NCBI GenBank assembly: GCA_964017155.1
Contig: OZ024867.1
Span: 15,775,500-15,839,499 of the forward strand
DNA length: 64,000 bases
Direction of reading: 5' to 3'
From: Oasisia sp. SBJ-2009
Lineage: Eukaryota > Annelida > Polychaeta > Sabellida > Siboglinidae
The notes under the pieces are model-generated. The model did no database searches. It saw only the letters and a program-made list of their open reading frames with translations, and was not told the origin of the DNA. Positions 12,321-26,600 of the stretch are shown here, one piece after another; the stretch's first letter is position 1, and every line of letters begins with the position of its first letter. A program made the translations under genes and the position numbers.

Positions 12321-12810
12321 TAAGACTTGATGTGTAAGACTTGATGTGTAAGACTTGGTGTGTAAGACTTGATTTGTAAGACTGGGTGTGAAACACTTGA
12401 TGTGTAAGACTTGATGTATAAGACTTGATGTGTAAGACTTGGTGTGTAAGACTTGGTGTGTAAGACTTGGTGTTTAAGACATGGTGTGTAATACTTGAGG
12501 TGTAAAACTTGATGTGTACGACATGGTGTGTAAGCCCTGGTGTGTAAGACATGGTGTGTAAGACTTGGTGTGTAAGACTTAGTGTGTAAGACATGGTGTT
12601 TAAGACATGGTGTGTAAGACATGGTGTGTAAGACTTGGTGTGAAAGACTTGATGTGTAAGACTTGATGTGTACGACATTGTGTGTAAGCCCTGGTGTGTA
12701 AGACATGGTGTGTAAGACCTGGTGTGTAAGACATGGTGTGTAAGACTTGGTGTGTAAGACTTAGTGTGTAAGACATGGTGTTTAAGACATGGTGTGTAAG
12801 ACATGGTGTG
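11383..12810. repeat. 1,428-bp higher-order repeat, copy 1
   Basis: First of two tandem blocks of 102 units. The marker TAAGATTTGATGTG lies at 11425 here and at 12853 in copy 2. The unit before 11383 differs from its counterpart, fixing the left end. The block includes a rare TGGGG unit, TATGACTAGG, TAAGACAGGG and the TAACAC/TAAAAC pair, all of which recur in copy 2. Confidence 0.88.
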
Positions 12811-14238
12811 TAAGACTTGGTGTGAAAGACTTGATGTGTAAGACTTGATGTGTAAGATTTGATGTGTAGGACTTGGTGTGTAAGACTTGATGTGTAAGAC
12901 TTGGTGTGAAACACTTGATATGTAAGACTTGATGTGTAAGACTTGGTGTGTAAGACATGGTGTGTAAGACTTGGTGTGTAAGACTCGGTGTGTAAGACAT
13001 GGTGTGTAAGACTTGGTGTGTAAGTCTTAGTGTGTAAGACATGGTGTTTAAGACATGGTGTGTAGGACATGGTGTGTAAGACTTGGTGTGTAAAACTTGG
13101 TGTGTAAGACATGGTGTGTAAGACCTGGTGTGTAAGACATGGTGTGTAAGACCTGGTGTGTAAGACATGGTGTTTAAGACATGGTGTGTAGGACATGGTG
13201 TGTAAGACTTGGTGTGTAAAACTTGGTGTGTAAGACATGGGGTGTAAGACCTGGTGTGTAAGACATGGTGTGTAAGACCTGGTGTGTAAGACATGGTGTG
13301 AAAGACTTGATGTGTAAGACTTGATGTGTAAGACTTGGTGTGTAAGACTTGATGTGTAAGACTTGGTGTGAAACACTTGATGTGTAAGACTTGATGTGTA
13401 AGACTTGATGTGTAAGACTTGGTGAGTATGACTAGGTGTGTATGACTTGGTGTGTAAGACAGGGTGTGAAAGACATGGTGTGTAAGACTTGGTGTGTAAG
13501 ACATGGTGTGTAAGACATGGTGTGTAAGACATGGTGTGTAAGACTTGGTGTGTAAGACATGGTGTGTAAGACATGGTGTGTAAGACTTGGTGTGTAACAC
13601 ATGGTGTGTAAAACTTGGTGTGTAAGACTTGTTGTGTACGACATGGTGTGTAAGACTTGGTGTGTAAGACATGGTGTGTAAAACTTGGTGTGTAAGACAT
13701 GGTGTGTAAGACCTGGTGTGTAAGACATGGTGTGTAAGACTTGATGTGTAAGACTTGATGTGTAAGACTTGATGTGTAAGACTTGGTGTGTAAGACTTGA
13801 TTTGTAAGACTGGGTGTGAAACACTTGATGTGTAAGACTTGATGTATAAGACTTGATGTGTAAGACTTGGTGTGTAAGACTTGGTGTGTAAGACTTGGTG
13901 TTTAAGACATGGTGTGTAATACTTGAGGTGTAAAACTTGATGTGTACGACATGGTGTGTAAGCCCTGGTGTGTAAGACATGGTGTGTAAGACTTGGTGTG
14001 TAAGACTTAGTGTGTAAGACATGGTGTTTAAGACATGGTGTGTAAGACATGGTGTGTAAGACTTGGTGTGAAAGACTTGATGTGTAAGACTTGATGTGTA
14101 CGACATTGTGTGTAAGCCCTGGTGTGTAAGACATGGTGTGTAAGACCTGGTGTGTAAGACATGGTGTGTAAGACTTGGTGTGTAAGACTTAGTGTGTAAG
14201 ACATGGTGTTTAAGACATGGTGTGTAAGACATGGTGTG
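12811..14238. repeat. 1,428-bp higher-order repeat, copy 2
   Basis: Second tandem copy. The similarity continues three units (42 bp) past the nominal end, to 14280, and breaks where this side has TAAGACTTGGTGTG and the other TAAGATTTGATGTG. The duplication point is therefore known only to within those 42 bp. The right part overlaps the start of the 2,702-bp block, so the amplifications are nested. Confidence 0.88.
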
Positions 14239-16324
14239 TAAGACTTGGTGTGAAAGACTTGATGTGTAAGACTTGATGTGTAAGACTTGGTGTGTAAGAC
14301 TTGGTGTGTAAGACATGGTGTGTAAGACTTGGTGTGTAAGACTTGGTGTGAAAGACTTGATGTGTAAGACTTGATGTGTAAGACTTGATGTGTAAGACTT
14401 GGTGTGTAAGACTTGATGTGTAAGACTTGGTGTGAAACTCTTGATATGTAAGACTTGATGTGTAAGACTTGGTGTGTAAGACATGGTGTGTAAGACTTGG
14501 TGTGTAAGACTCGGTGTGTAAGACATGGTGTGTAAGACTTGCTGTGTAAGTCTTAGTGTGTAAGACATTGTGTTTAAGACATGGTGTGTAGGTCATGGTG
14601 TGTAAGACTTGGTGTGTAAAACTTGGTGTGTAAGACATGGTGTGTAAGACCTGGTGTGTAAGACATGGTGTGTAAGACCTGGTGTGTAAGACATGGTGTG
14701 TAAGACTTGATGTGTAAGACCTGGTGTGTAAGACTTGGTGTGTAAGACTTAGTGTGTAAGACATGGTGTTTAAGACATGGTGTGTAAGACATGGTGTGTA
14801 AGACTTGGTGTGAAAGACTTGATGTGTAAGACTTGATGTGTAAGACTTGGTGTGTAAGACTTGGTGTGTAAGACATGGTGTGTAAGACTTGGTGTGTAAG
14901 ACTTGGTGTGAAAGACTTGATGTGTAAGACTTGATGTGTAAGACTTGATGTGTAAGACTTGGTGTGTAAGACTTGATGTGTAAGACTTGGTGTGAAACAC
15001 TTGATATGTAAGACTTGATGTGTAAGACTTGGTGTGTAAGACATGGTGTGTAAGACTTGGTGTGTAAGACTCGGTGTGTAAGACATGGTGTGTAAGACTT
15101 GGTGTGTAAGTCTTAGTGTGTAAGACATGGTGTTTAAGACATGGTGTGTAGGACATGGTGTGTAAGACTTGGTGTGTAAGACTTGGTGTGTAAGATTTAG
15201 TGTGTAAGACATGGTGTTTAAGACATGGTGTGTAAGACATGGTGTGTAAGACTTGGTGTGAAAGACTTGATGTGTAAGACTTGATGTGTAAGACTTGGTG
15301 TGTAAGACTTGGTGTGTAAGACATGGTGTGTAAGACTTGGTGTGTAAGACTTGGTGTGAAAGACTTGATGTGTAAGACTTGATGTGTAAGATTTGATGTG
15401 TAGGACTTGGTGTGTAAGACTTGATGTGTAAGACTTGGTGTGAAACACTTGATATGTAAGACTTGATGTGTAAGACTTGGTGTGTAAGACATGGTGTGTA
15501 AGACTTGGTGTGTAAAACTTGGTGTGTAAGACATGGGGTGTAAGACCTGGTGTGTAAGACATGGTGTGTAAGACCTGGTGTGTAAGACATGGTGTGAAAG
15601 ACTTGATGTGTAAGACTTGATGTGTAAGACTTGGTGTGTAAGACTTGATGTGTAAGACTTGGTGTGAAACACTTGATGTGTAAGACTTGATGTGTAAGAC
15701 TTGATGTGTAAGACTTGGTGAGTATGACTAGGTGTGTATGACTTGGTGTGTAAGACAGGGTGTGAAAGACATGGTGTGTAAGACTTGGTGTGTAAGACAT
15801 GGTGTGTAAGACATGGTGTGTAAGACTTGGTGTGAAAGACTTGATGTGTAAGACTTGATGTGTAAGATTTGGTGTGTAAGACTTGGTGTGTATAACATGG
15901 TGTGTAAGACATGGTGTGTAAGACTTGGTGTGAAAGACTTGATGTGTAAGACTTGATGTGTAAGACTTGGTGTGTAAGACTTGGTGTATAAGACATGGTG
16001 TGTAAGACTTGGTGTTTAAGACTTGGTGTGAAAGACTTGATGTGTAAGACTTGATGTGTAAGACTTGGTGTGTAAGACTTGATGTGTAAGACTTGGTGTG
16101 AAACACTTGATGTGTAAGACTTGATGTGTAAGACTTGATGTGTAAGACTTGGTGAGTATGACTAGGTGTGTATGACTTGGTGTGTAAGACAGGGTGTGAA
16201 AGACATGGTGTGTAAGACTTGGTGTGTAAGACATGGTGTGTAAGACATGGTGTGTAAGACATGGTGTGTAAGACTTGGTGTGTAAGACATGGTGTGTAAG
16301 ACATGGTGTGTAAGACTTGGTGTG
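13623..16324. repeat. 2,702-bp higher-order repeat, copy 1
   Basis: First of two adjacent blocks of 193 units. It starts with the marker TAAGACTTGTTGTG followed by TACGACATGG, and the same pair starts copy 2 at 16325. Just before 16325 the pair TAACACATGG / TAAAACTTGG, present before 13623, is missing, so the junction looks like a jump of whole units. It contains H-tail blocks with tag units and the rare unit carrying GGTCATGG (a TCATGG junction near 14591). Confidence 0.9.
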
Positions 16325-17270
16325 TAAGACTTGTTGTGTACGACATGGTGTGTAAGACTTGGTGTGTAAGACATGGTGTGTAAAACTTGGTGTGTAAGAC
16401 ATGGTGTGTAAGACCTGGTGTGTAAGACATGGTGTGTAAGACTTGATGTGTAAGACTTGATGTGTAAGACTTGATGTGTAAGACTTGGTGTGTAAGACTT
16501 GATTTGTAAGACTGGGTGTGAAACACTTGATGTGTAAGACTTGATGTATAAGACTTGATGTGTAAGACTTGGTGTGTAAGACTTGGTGTGTAAGACTTGG
16601 TGTTTAAGACATGGTGTGTAATACTTGAGGTGTAAAACTTGATGTGTACGACATGGTGTGTAAGCCCTGGTGTGTAAGACATGGTGTGTAAGACTTGGTG
16701 TGTAAGACTTAGTGTGTAAGACATGGTGTTTAAGACATGGTGTGTAAGACATGGTGTGTAAGACTTGGTGTGAAAGACTTGATGTGTAAGACTTGATGTG
16801 TACGACATTGTGTGTAAGCCCTGGTGTGTAAGACATGGTGTGTAAGACCTGGTGTGTAAGACATGGTGTGTAAGACTTGGTGTGTAAGACTTAGTGTGTA
16901 AGACATGGTGTTTAAGACATGGTGTGTAAGACATGGTGTGTAAGACTTGGTGTGAAAGACTTGATGTGTAAGACTTGATGTGTAAGACTTGGTGTGTAAG
17001 ACTTGGTGTGTAAGACATGGTGTGTAAGACTTGGTGTGTAAGACTTGGTGTGAAAGACTTGATGTGTAAGACTTGATGTGTAAGACTTGATGTGTAAGAC
17101 TTGGTGTGTAAGACTTGATGTGTAAGACTTGGTGTGAAACTCTTGATATGTAAGACTTGATGTGTAAGACTTGGTGTGTAAGACATGGTGTGTAAGACTT
17201 GGTGTGTAAGACTCGGTGTGTAAGACATGGTGTGTAAGACTTGCTGTGTAAGTCTTAGTGTGTAAGACAT
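14574..17270 (-). other. Longest minus-strand open frame (898 codons), judged non-coding
   Basis: The minus strand reads through this span without a stop and would give a histidine-, threonine- and serine-rich peptide built from 14-residue repeats such as MSYTPSLTHQVLHT. All three minus frames of the unit are stop-free, and because three units (42 bp) equal 14 codons each frame yields the same motif set. Stops arise only where a substitution makes TTA, CTA or TCA on the plus strand, as in TTAGTG, CTAGG, TGTTTAAG, TGTCAG or TCATGG. Dozens of similar frames tile the window and overlap each other in different frames. There is no change in base composition, no non-repeat domain and no flanking gene structure. 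I list it only to explain the long open frames; a real protein is unlikely, though nothing in the sequence strictly excludes transcription. Confidence 0.85.
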
Positions 17271-19026
17271 TGTGTTTAAGACATGGTGTGTAGGTCATGG
17301 TGTGTAAGACTTGGTGTGTAAAACTTGGTGTGTAAGACATGGTGTGTAAGACCTGGTGTGTAAGACATGGTGTGTAAGACCTGGTGTGTAAGACATGGTG
17401 TGTAAGACTTGATGTGTAAGACCTGGTGTGTAAGACTTGGTGTGTAAGACTTAGTGTGTAAGACATGGTGTTTAAGACATGGTGTGTAAGACATGGTGTG
17501 TAAGACTTGGTGTGAAAGACTTGATGTGTAAGACTTGATGTGTAAGACTTGGTGTGTAAGACTTGGTGTGTAAGACATGGTGTGTAAGACTTGGTGTGTA
17601 AGACTTGGTGTGAAAGACTTGATGTGTAAGACTTGATGTGTAAGACTTGATGTGTAAGACTTGGTGTGTAAGACTTGATGTGTAAGACTTGGTGTGAAAC
17701 ACTTGATATGTAAGACTTGATGTGTAAGACTTGGTGTGTAAGACATGGTGTGTAAGACTTGGTGTGTAAGACTCGGTGTGTAAGACATGGTGTGTAAGAC
17801 TTGGTGTGTAAGTCTTAGTGTGTAAGACATGGTGTTTAAGACATGGTGTGTAGGACATGGTGTGTAAGACTTGGTGTGTAAGACTTGGTGTGTAAGATTT
17901 AGTGTGTAAGACATGGTGTTTAAGACATGGTGTGTAAGACATGGTGTGTAAGACTTGGTGTGAAAGACTTGATGTGTAAGACTTGATGTGTAAGACTTGG
18001 TGTGTAAGACTTGGTGTGTAAGACATGGTGTGTAAGACTTGGTGTGTAAGACTTGGTGTGAAAGACTTGATGTGTAAGACTTGATGTGTAAGATTTGATG
18101 TGTAGGACTTGGTGTGTAAGACTTGATGTGTAAGACTTGGTGTGAAACACTTGATATGTAAGACTTGATGTGTAAGACTTGGTGTGTAAGACATGGTGTG
18201 TAAGACTTGGTGTGTAAAACTTGGTGTGTAAGACATGGGGTGTAAGACCTGGTGTGTAAGACATGGTGTGTAAGACCTGGTGTGTAAGACATGGTGTGAA
18301 AGACTTGATGTGTAAGACTTGATGTGTAAGACTTGGTGTGTAAGACTTGATGTGTAAGACTTGGTGTGAAACACTTGATGTGTAAGACTTGATGTGTAAG
18401 ACTTGATGTGTAAGACTTGGTGAGTATGACTAGGTGTGTATGACTTGGTGTGTAAGACAGGGTGTGAAAGACATGGTGTGTAAGACTTGGTGTGTAAGAC
18501 ATGGTGTGTAAGACATGGTGTGTAAGACTTGGTGTGAAAGACTTGATGTGTAAGACTTGATGTGTAAGATTTGGTGTGTAAGACTTGGTGTGTATAACAT
18601 GGTGTGTAAGACATGGTGTGTAAGACTTGGTGTGAAAGACTTGATGTGTAAGACTTGATGTGTAAGACTTGGTGTGTAAGACTTGGTGTATAAGACATGG
18701 TGTGTAAGACTTGGTGTTTAAGACTTGGTGTGAAAGACTTGATGTGTAAGACTTGATGTGTAAGACTTGGTGTGTAAGACTTGATGTGTAAGACTTGGTG
18801 TGAAACACTTGATGTGTAAGACTTGATGTGTAAGACTTGATGTGTAAGACTTGGTGAGTATGACTAGGTGTGTATGACTTGGTGTGTAAGACAGGGTGTG
18901 AAAGACATGGTGTGTAAGACTTGGTGTGTAAGACATGGTGTGTAAGACATGGTGTGTAAGACATGGTGTGTAAGACTTGGTGTGTAAGACATGGTGTGTA
19001 AGACATGGTGTGTAAGACTTGGTGTG
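16325..19026. repeat. 2,702-bp higher-order repeat, copy 2
   Basis: Second tandem copy. The match to copy 1 ends at 19027, where TAACACATGG appears instead of the marker TAAGACTTGTTG that follows copy 1. The unit order of both copies agreed throughout in the stretches compared, including private variants such as the TAAGATTTAG unit (15191 and 17893). Part of this copy is found again 7,056 bp (504 units) later, inside the first 6,258-bp block. Confidence 0.9.
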
Positions 19027-22000
19027 TAACACATGGTGTGTAAAACTTGGTGTGTAAGACTTGTTGTGTACGACATGGTGTGTAAGACTTGGTGTGTAAG
19101 ACATGGTGTGTAAAACTTGGTGTGTAAGACATGGTGTGTAAGACCTGGTGTGTAAGACATGGTGTGTAAGACTTGATGTGTAAGACTTGATGTGTAAGAC
19201 TTGATGTGTAAGACTTGGTGTGTAAGACTTGATTTGTAAGACTGGGTGTGAAACACTTGATGTGTAAGACTTGATGTATAAGACTTGATGTGTAAGACTT
19301 GGTGTGTAAGACTTGGTGTGTAAGACTTGGTGTTTAAGACATGGTGTGTAATACTTGAGGTGTAAGACTTGATGTGTACGACATGGTGTGTAAGCCCTGG
19401 TGTGTAAGACATGGTGTGTAAGACTTGGTGTGTAAGACTTAGTGTGTAAGACATGGTGTTTAAGACATGGTGTGTAAGACATGGTGTGTAAGACTTGGTG
19501 TGAAAGACTTGATGTGTAAGACTTGATGTGTACGACATTGTGTGTAAGCCCTGGTGTGTAAGACATGGTGTGTAAGACCTGGTGTGTAAGACATGGTGTG
19601 TAAGACTTGGTGTGTAAGACTTAGTGTGTAAGACATGGTGTTTAAGACATGGTGTGTAAGACATGGTGTGTAAGACTTGGTGTGAAAGACTTGATGTGTA
19701 AGACTTGATGTGTAAGACTTGGTGTGTAAGACTTGGTGTGTAAGACATGGTGTGTAAGACTTGGTGTGTAAGACTTGGTGTGAAAGACTTGATGTGTAAG
19801 ACTTGATGTGTAAGACTTGATGTGTAAGACTTGGTGTGTAAGACTTGATGTGTAAGACTTGGTGTGAAACTCTTGATATGTAAGACTTGATGTGTAAGAC
19901 TTGGTGTGTAAGACATGGTGTGTAAGACTTGGTGTGTAAGACTCGGTGTGTAAGACATGGTGTGTAAGACTTGCTGTGTAAGTCTTAGTGTGTAAGACAT
20001 TGTGTTTAAGACATGGTGTGTAGGACATGGTGTGTAAGACTTGGTGTGTAAAACTTGGTGTGTAAGACATGGTGTGTAAGACCTGGTGTGTAAGACATGG
20101 TGTGTAAGACCTGGTGTGTAAGACATGGTGTGTAAGACTTGATGTGTAAGACCTGGTGTGTAAGACTTGGTGTGTAAGACTTAGTGTGTAAGACATGGTG
20201 TTTAAGACATGGTGTGTAAGACATGGTGTGTAAGACTTGGTGTGAAAGACTTGATGTGTAAGACTTGATGTGTAAGACTTGGTGTGTAAGACTTGGTGTG
20301 TAAGACATGGTGTGTAAGACTTGGTGTGTAAGACTTGGTGTGAAAGACTTGATGTGTAAGACTTGATGTGTAAGACTTGATGTGTAAGACTTGGTGTGTA
20401 AGACTTGATGTGTAAGACTTGGTGTGAAACACTTGATATGTAAGACTTGATGTGTAAGACTTGGTGTGTAAGACATGGTGTGTAAGACTTGGTGTGTAAG
20501 ACTCGGTGTGTAAGACATGGTGTGTAAGACTTGGTGTGTAAGTCTTAGTGTGTAAGACATGGTGTTTAAGACATGGTGTGTAGGACATGGTGTGTAAGAC
20601 TTGGTGTGTAAGACTTGGTGTGTAAGACTTAGTGTGTAAGACATGGTGTTTAAGACATGGTGTGTAAGACATGGTGTGTAAGACTTGGTGTGAAAGACTT
20701 GATGTGTAAGACTTGATGTGTAAGACTTGGTGTGTAAGACTTGGTGTGTAAGACATGGTGTGTAAGACTTGGTGTGTAAGACTTGGTGTGAAAGACTTGA
20801 TGTGTAAGACTTGATGTGTAAGATTTGATGTGTAGGACTTGGTGTGTAAGACTTGATGTGTAAGACTTGGTGTGAAACACTTGATATGTAAGACTTGATG
20901 TGTAAGACTTGGTGTGTAAGACATGGTGTGTAAGACTTGGTGTGTAAGACTCGGTGTGTAAGACATGGTGTGTAATACTTGGTGTGTAAGTCTTAGTGTG
21001 TAAGACATGGTGTTTAAGACTTGATGTGTAAGACTTGGTGTGAAACACTTGATATGTAAGACTTGATGTGTAAGACTTGGTGTGTAAGACATGGTGTGTA
21101 AGACTTGGTGTGTAAGACTCGGTGTGTAAGACATGGTGTGTAAAACTTGGTGTGTAAGTCTTAGTGTGTAAGACATGGTGTTTAAGACATGGTGTGTAGG
21201 ACATGGTGTGTAAGACTTGGTGTGTAAGACTTGGTGTGTAAGACTTAGTGTGTAAGACATGGTGTTTAAGACATGGTGTGTAAGACATGGTGTGTAAGAC
21301 TTGGTGTGAAAGACTTGATGTGTAAGACTTGATGTGTAAGACTTGGTGTGTAAGACTTGGTGTGTAAGACATGGTGTGTAAGACTTGGTGTGTAAGACTT
21401 GGTGTGAAAGACTTGATGTGTAAGACTTGTTGTGTAAGATTTGATGTGTAGGACTTGGTGTGTAAGACTTGATGTGTAAGACTTGGTGTGAAACACTTGA
21501 TATGTAAGACTTGATGTGTAAGACTTGGTGTGTAAGACATGGTGTGTAAGACTTGGTGTGTAAGACTCGGTGTGTAAGACATGGTGTGTAAGACTTGGTG
21601 TGTAAGTCTTAGTGTGTAAGACATGGTGTTTAAGACATGGTGTGTAGGACATGGTGTGTAAGACTTGGTGTGTAAAACTTGGTGTGAAAGACTTGATGTG
21701 TAAGACTTGATGTGTAAGACTTGATGTGTAAGACTTGGTGTGTAAGACTTGATGTGTAAGACTTGGTGTGAAACTCTTGATATGTAAGACTTGATGTGTA
21801 AGACTTGGTGTGTAAGACATGGTGTGTAAGACTTGGTGTGTAAGACTCGGTGTGTAAGACATGGTGTGTAAGACTTGCTGTGTAAGTCTTAGTGTGTAAG
21901 ACATTGTGTTTAAGACATGGTGTGTAGGACATGGTGTGTAAGACTTGGTGTGTAAAACTTGGTGTGTAAGACATGGTGTGTAAGACCTGGTGTGTAAGAC

Positions 22001-23618
22001 ATGGTGTGTAAGACCTGGTGTGTAAGACATGGTGTGTAAGACTTGATGTGTAAGACCTGGTGTGTAAGACTTGGTGTGTAAGACTTAGTGTGTAAGACAT
22101 GGTGTTTAAGACATGGTGTGTAAGACATGGTGTGTAAGACTTGGTGTGAAAGACTTGATGTGTAAGACTTGATGTGTAAGACTTGGTGTGTAAGACTTGG
22201 TGTGTAAGACATGGTGTGTAAGACTTTGTGTGTAAGACTTGGTGTGAAAGACTTGATGTGTAAGACTTGATGTGTAAGACTTGATGTGTAAGACTTGGTG
22301 TGTAAGACTTGATGTGTAAGACTTGGTGTGAAACACTTGATATGTAAGACTTGATGTGTAAGACTTGGTGTGTAAGACATGGTGTGTAAGACTTGGTGTG
22401 TAAGACTCGGTGTGTCAGACATGGTGTGTAAGACTTGGTGTGTAAGTCTTAGTGTGTAAGACATGGTGTTTAAGACATGGTGTGTAGGACATGGTGTGTA
22501 AGACTTGGTGTGTAAGACTTGGTGTGTAAGACTTAGTGTGTAAGACATGGTGTTTAAGACATGGTGTGTAAGACATGGTGTGTAAGACTTGGTGTGAAAG
22601 ACTTGATGTGTAAGACTTGATGTGTAAGACTTGGTGTGTAAGACTTGGTGTGTAAGACATGGTGTGTAAGACTTGGTGTGTAAGACTTGGTGTGAAAGAC
22701 TTGATGTGTAAGACTTGATGTGTAAGATTTGATGTGTAGGACTTGGTGTGTAAGACTTGATGTGTAAGACTTGGTGTGAAACACTTGATATGTAAGACTT
22801 GATGTGTAAGACTTGGTGTGTAAGACATGGTGTGTAAGACTTGGTGTGTAAGACTCGGTGTGTAAGACATGGTGTGTAAGACTTGGTGTGTAAGTCTTAG
22901 TGTGTAAGACATGGTGTTTAAGACATGGTGTGTAGGACATGGTGTGTAAGACTTGGTGTGTAAAACTTGGTGTGTAAGACATGGTGTGTAAGACCTGATG
23001 TGTAAGACATGGTGTGTAAGACCTGGTGTGTAAGACATGGTGTTTAAGACATGGTGTGTAGGACATGGTGTGTAAGACTTGGTGTGTAAAACTTGGTGTG
23101 TAAGACATGGGGTGTAAGACCTGGTGTGTAAGACATGGTGTGTAAGACCTGGTGTGTAAGACATGGTGTGAAAGACTTGATGTGTAAGACTTGATGTGTA
23201 AGACTTGGTGTGTAAGACTTGATGTGTAAGACTTGGTGTGAAACACTTGATGTGTAAGACTTGATGTGTAAGACTTGATGTGTAAGACTTGGTGAGTATG
23301 ACTAGGTGTGTATGACTTGGTGTGTAAGACAGGGTGTGAAAGACATGGTGTGTAAGACTTGGTGTGTAAGACATGGTGTGTAAGACATGGTGTGTAAGAC
23401 ATGGTGTGTAAGACTTGGTGTGTAAGACATGGTGTGTAAGACATGGTGTGTAAGACTTGGTGTGTAACACATGGTGTGTAAAACTTGGTGTGTAAGACTT
23501 GTTGTGTACGACATGGTGTGTAAGACTTGGTGTGTAAGACATGGTGTGTAAAACTTGGTGTGTAAGACATGGTGTGTAAGACCTGGTGTGTAAGACATGG
23601 TGTGTAAGACTTGATGTG
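18495..23618. repeat. 5.1-kb direct repeat, copy 2 (spacing 11,298 bp)
   Basis: Counterpart of 7197-12320. It follows the 2,702-bp doublet and runs into the first 6,258-bp block, showing that a large piece of the H tail was re-created downstream as a block. It lacks the eight units that follow 12320 in copy 1. Confidence 0.85.
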
Positions 23619-26600
23619 TAAGACTTGGTGTGTAAGACTTGGTGTGTAAGACTTGGTGTTTAAGACATGGTGTGTAATACTTGAGGTGTAAAACTTGATG
23701 TGTACGACATGGTGTGTAAGCCCTGGTGTGTAAGACATGGTGTGTAAGACTTGGTGTGTAAGACTTAGTGTGTAAGACATGGTGTTTAAGACATGGTGTG
23801 TAAGACATGGTGTGTAAGACTTGGTGTGAAAGACTTGATGTGTAAGACTTGATGTGTACGACATTGTGTGTAAGCCCTGGTGTGTAAGACATGGTGTGTA
23901 AGACCTGGTGTGTAAGACATGGTGTGTAAGACTTGGTGTGTAAGACTTAGTGTGTAAGACATGGTGTTTAAGACATGGTGTGTAAGACATGGTGTGTAAG
24001 ACTTGGTGTGAAAGACTTGATGTGTAAGACTTGATGTGTAAGACTTGGTGTGTAAGACTTGGTGTGTAAGACATGGTGTGTAAGACTTGGTGTGTAAGAC
24101 TTGGTGTGAAAGACTTGATGTGTAAGACTTGATGTGTAAGACTTGATGTGTAAGACTTGGTGTGTAAGACTTGATGTGTAAGACTTGGTGTGAAACTCTT
24201 GATATGTAAGACTTGATGTGTAAGACTTGGTGTGTAAGACATGGTGTGTAAGACTTGGTGTGTAAGACTCGGTGTGTAAGACATGGTGTGTAAGACTTGC
24301 TGTGTAAGTCTTAGTGTGTAAGACATTGTGTTTAAGACATGGTGTGTAGGTCATGGTGTGTAAGACTTGGTGTGTAAAACTTGGTGTGTAAGACATGGTG
24401 TGTAAGACCTGGTGTGTAAGACATGGTGTGTAAGACCTGGTGTGTAAGACATGGTGTGTAAGACTTGATGTGTAAGACCTGGTGTGTAAGACTTGGTGTG
24501 TAAGACTTAGTGTGTAAGACATGGTGTTTAAGACATGGTGTGTAAGACATGGTGTGTAAGACTTGGTGTGAAAGACTTGATGTGTAAGACTTGATGTGTA
24601 AGACTTGGTGTGTAAGACTTGGTGTGTAAGACATGGTGTGTAAGACTTGGTGTGTAAGACTTGGTGTGAAAGACTTGATGTGTAAGACTTGATGTGTAAG
24701 ACTTGATGTGTAAGACTTGGTGTGTAAGACTTGATGTGTAAGACTTGGTGTGAAACACTTGATATGTAAGACTTGATGTGTAAGACTTGGTGTGTAAGAC
24801 ATGGTGTGTAAGACTTGGTGTGTAAGACTCGGTGTGTAAGACATGGTGTGTAAGACTTGGTGTGTAAGTCTTAGTGTGTAAGACATGGTGTTTAAGACAT
24901 GGTGTGTAGGACATGGTGTGTAAGACTTGGTGTGTAAGACTTGGTGTGTAAGATTTAGTGTGTAAGACATGGTGTTTAAGACATGGTGTGTAAGACATGG
25001 TGTGTAAGACTTGGTGTGAAAGACTTGATGTGTAAGACTTGATGTGTAAGACTTGGTGTGTAAGACTTGGTGTGTAAGACATGGTGTGTAAGACTTGGTG
25101 TGTAAGATTTGGTGTGAAAGACTTGATGTGTAAGACTTGATGTGTAAGATTTGATGTGTAGGACTTGGTGTGTAAGACTTGATGTGTAAGACTTGGTGTG
25201 AAACACTTGATATGTAAGACTTGATGTGTAAGACTTGGTGTGTAAGACATGGTGTGTAAGACTTGGTGTGTAAAACTTGGTGTGTAAGACATGGGGTGTA
25301 AGACCTGGTGTGTAAGACATGGTGTGTAAGACCTGGTGTGTAAGACATGGTGTGAAAGACTTGATGTGTAAGACTTGATGTGTAAGACTTGGTGTGTAAG
25401 ACTTGATGTGTAAGACTTGGTGTGAAACACTTGATGTGTAAGACTTGATGTGTAAGACTTGATGTGTAAGACTTGGTGAGTATGACTAGGTGTGTATGAC
25501 TTGGTGTGTAAGACAGGGTGTGAAAGACATGGTGTGTAAGACTTGGTGTGTAAGACATGGTGTGTAAGACATGGTGTGTAAGACATGGTGTGTAAGACTT
25601 GGTGTGTAAGACATGGTGTGTAAGACATGGTGTGTAAGACTTGGTGTGTAACACATGGTGTGTAAAACTTGGTGTGTAAGACTTGTTGTGTACGACATGG
25701 TGTGTAAGACTTGGTGTGTAAGACATGGTGTGTAAAACTTGGTGTGTAAGACATGGTGTGTAAGACCTGGTGTGTAAGACATGGTGTGTAAGACTTGATG
25801 TGTAAGACTTGATGTGTAAGACTTGATGTGTAAGACTTGGTGTGTAAGACTTGATTTGTAAGACTGGGTGTGAAACACTTGATGTGTAAGACTTGATGTA
25901 TAAGACTTGATGTGTAAGACTTGGTGTGTAAGACTTGGTGTGTAAGACTTGGTGTTTAAGACATGGTGTGTAATACTTGAGGTGTAAGACTTGATGTGTA
26001 CGACATGGTGTGTAAGCCCTGGTGTGTAAGACATGGTGTGTAAGACTTGGTGTGTAAGACTTAGTGTGTAAGACATGGTGTTTAAGACATGGTGTGTAAG
26101 ACATGGTGTGTAAGACTTGGTGTGAAAGACTTGATGTGTAAGACTTGATGTGTACGACATTGTGTGTAAGCCCTGGTGTGTAAGACATGGTGTGTAAGAC
26201 CTGGTGTGTAAGACATGGTGTGTAAGACTTGGTGTGTAAGACTTAGTGTGTAAGACATGGTGTTTAAGACATGGTGTGTAAGACATGGTGTGTAAGACTT
26301 GGTGTGAAAGACTTGATGTGTAAGACTTGATGTGTAAGACTTGGTGTGTAAGACTTGGTGTGTAAGACATGGTGTGTAAGACTTGGTGTGTAAGACTTGG
26401 TGTGAAAGACTTGATGTGTAAGACTTGATGTGTAAGACTTGATGTGTAAGACTTGGTGTGTAAGACTTGATGTGTAAGACTTGGTGTGAAACTCTTGATA
26501 TGTAAGACTTGATGTGTAAGACTTGGTGTGTAAGACATGGTGTGTAAGACTTGGTGTGTAAGACTCGGTGTGTAAGACATGGTGTGTAAGACTTGCTGTG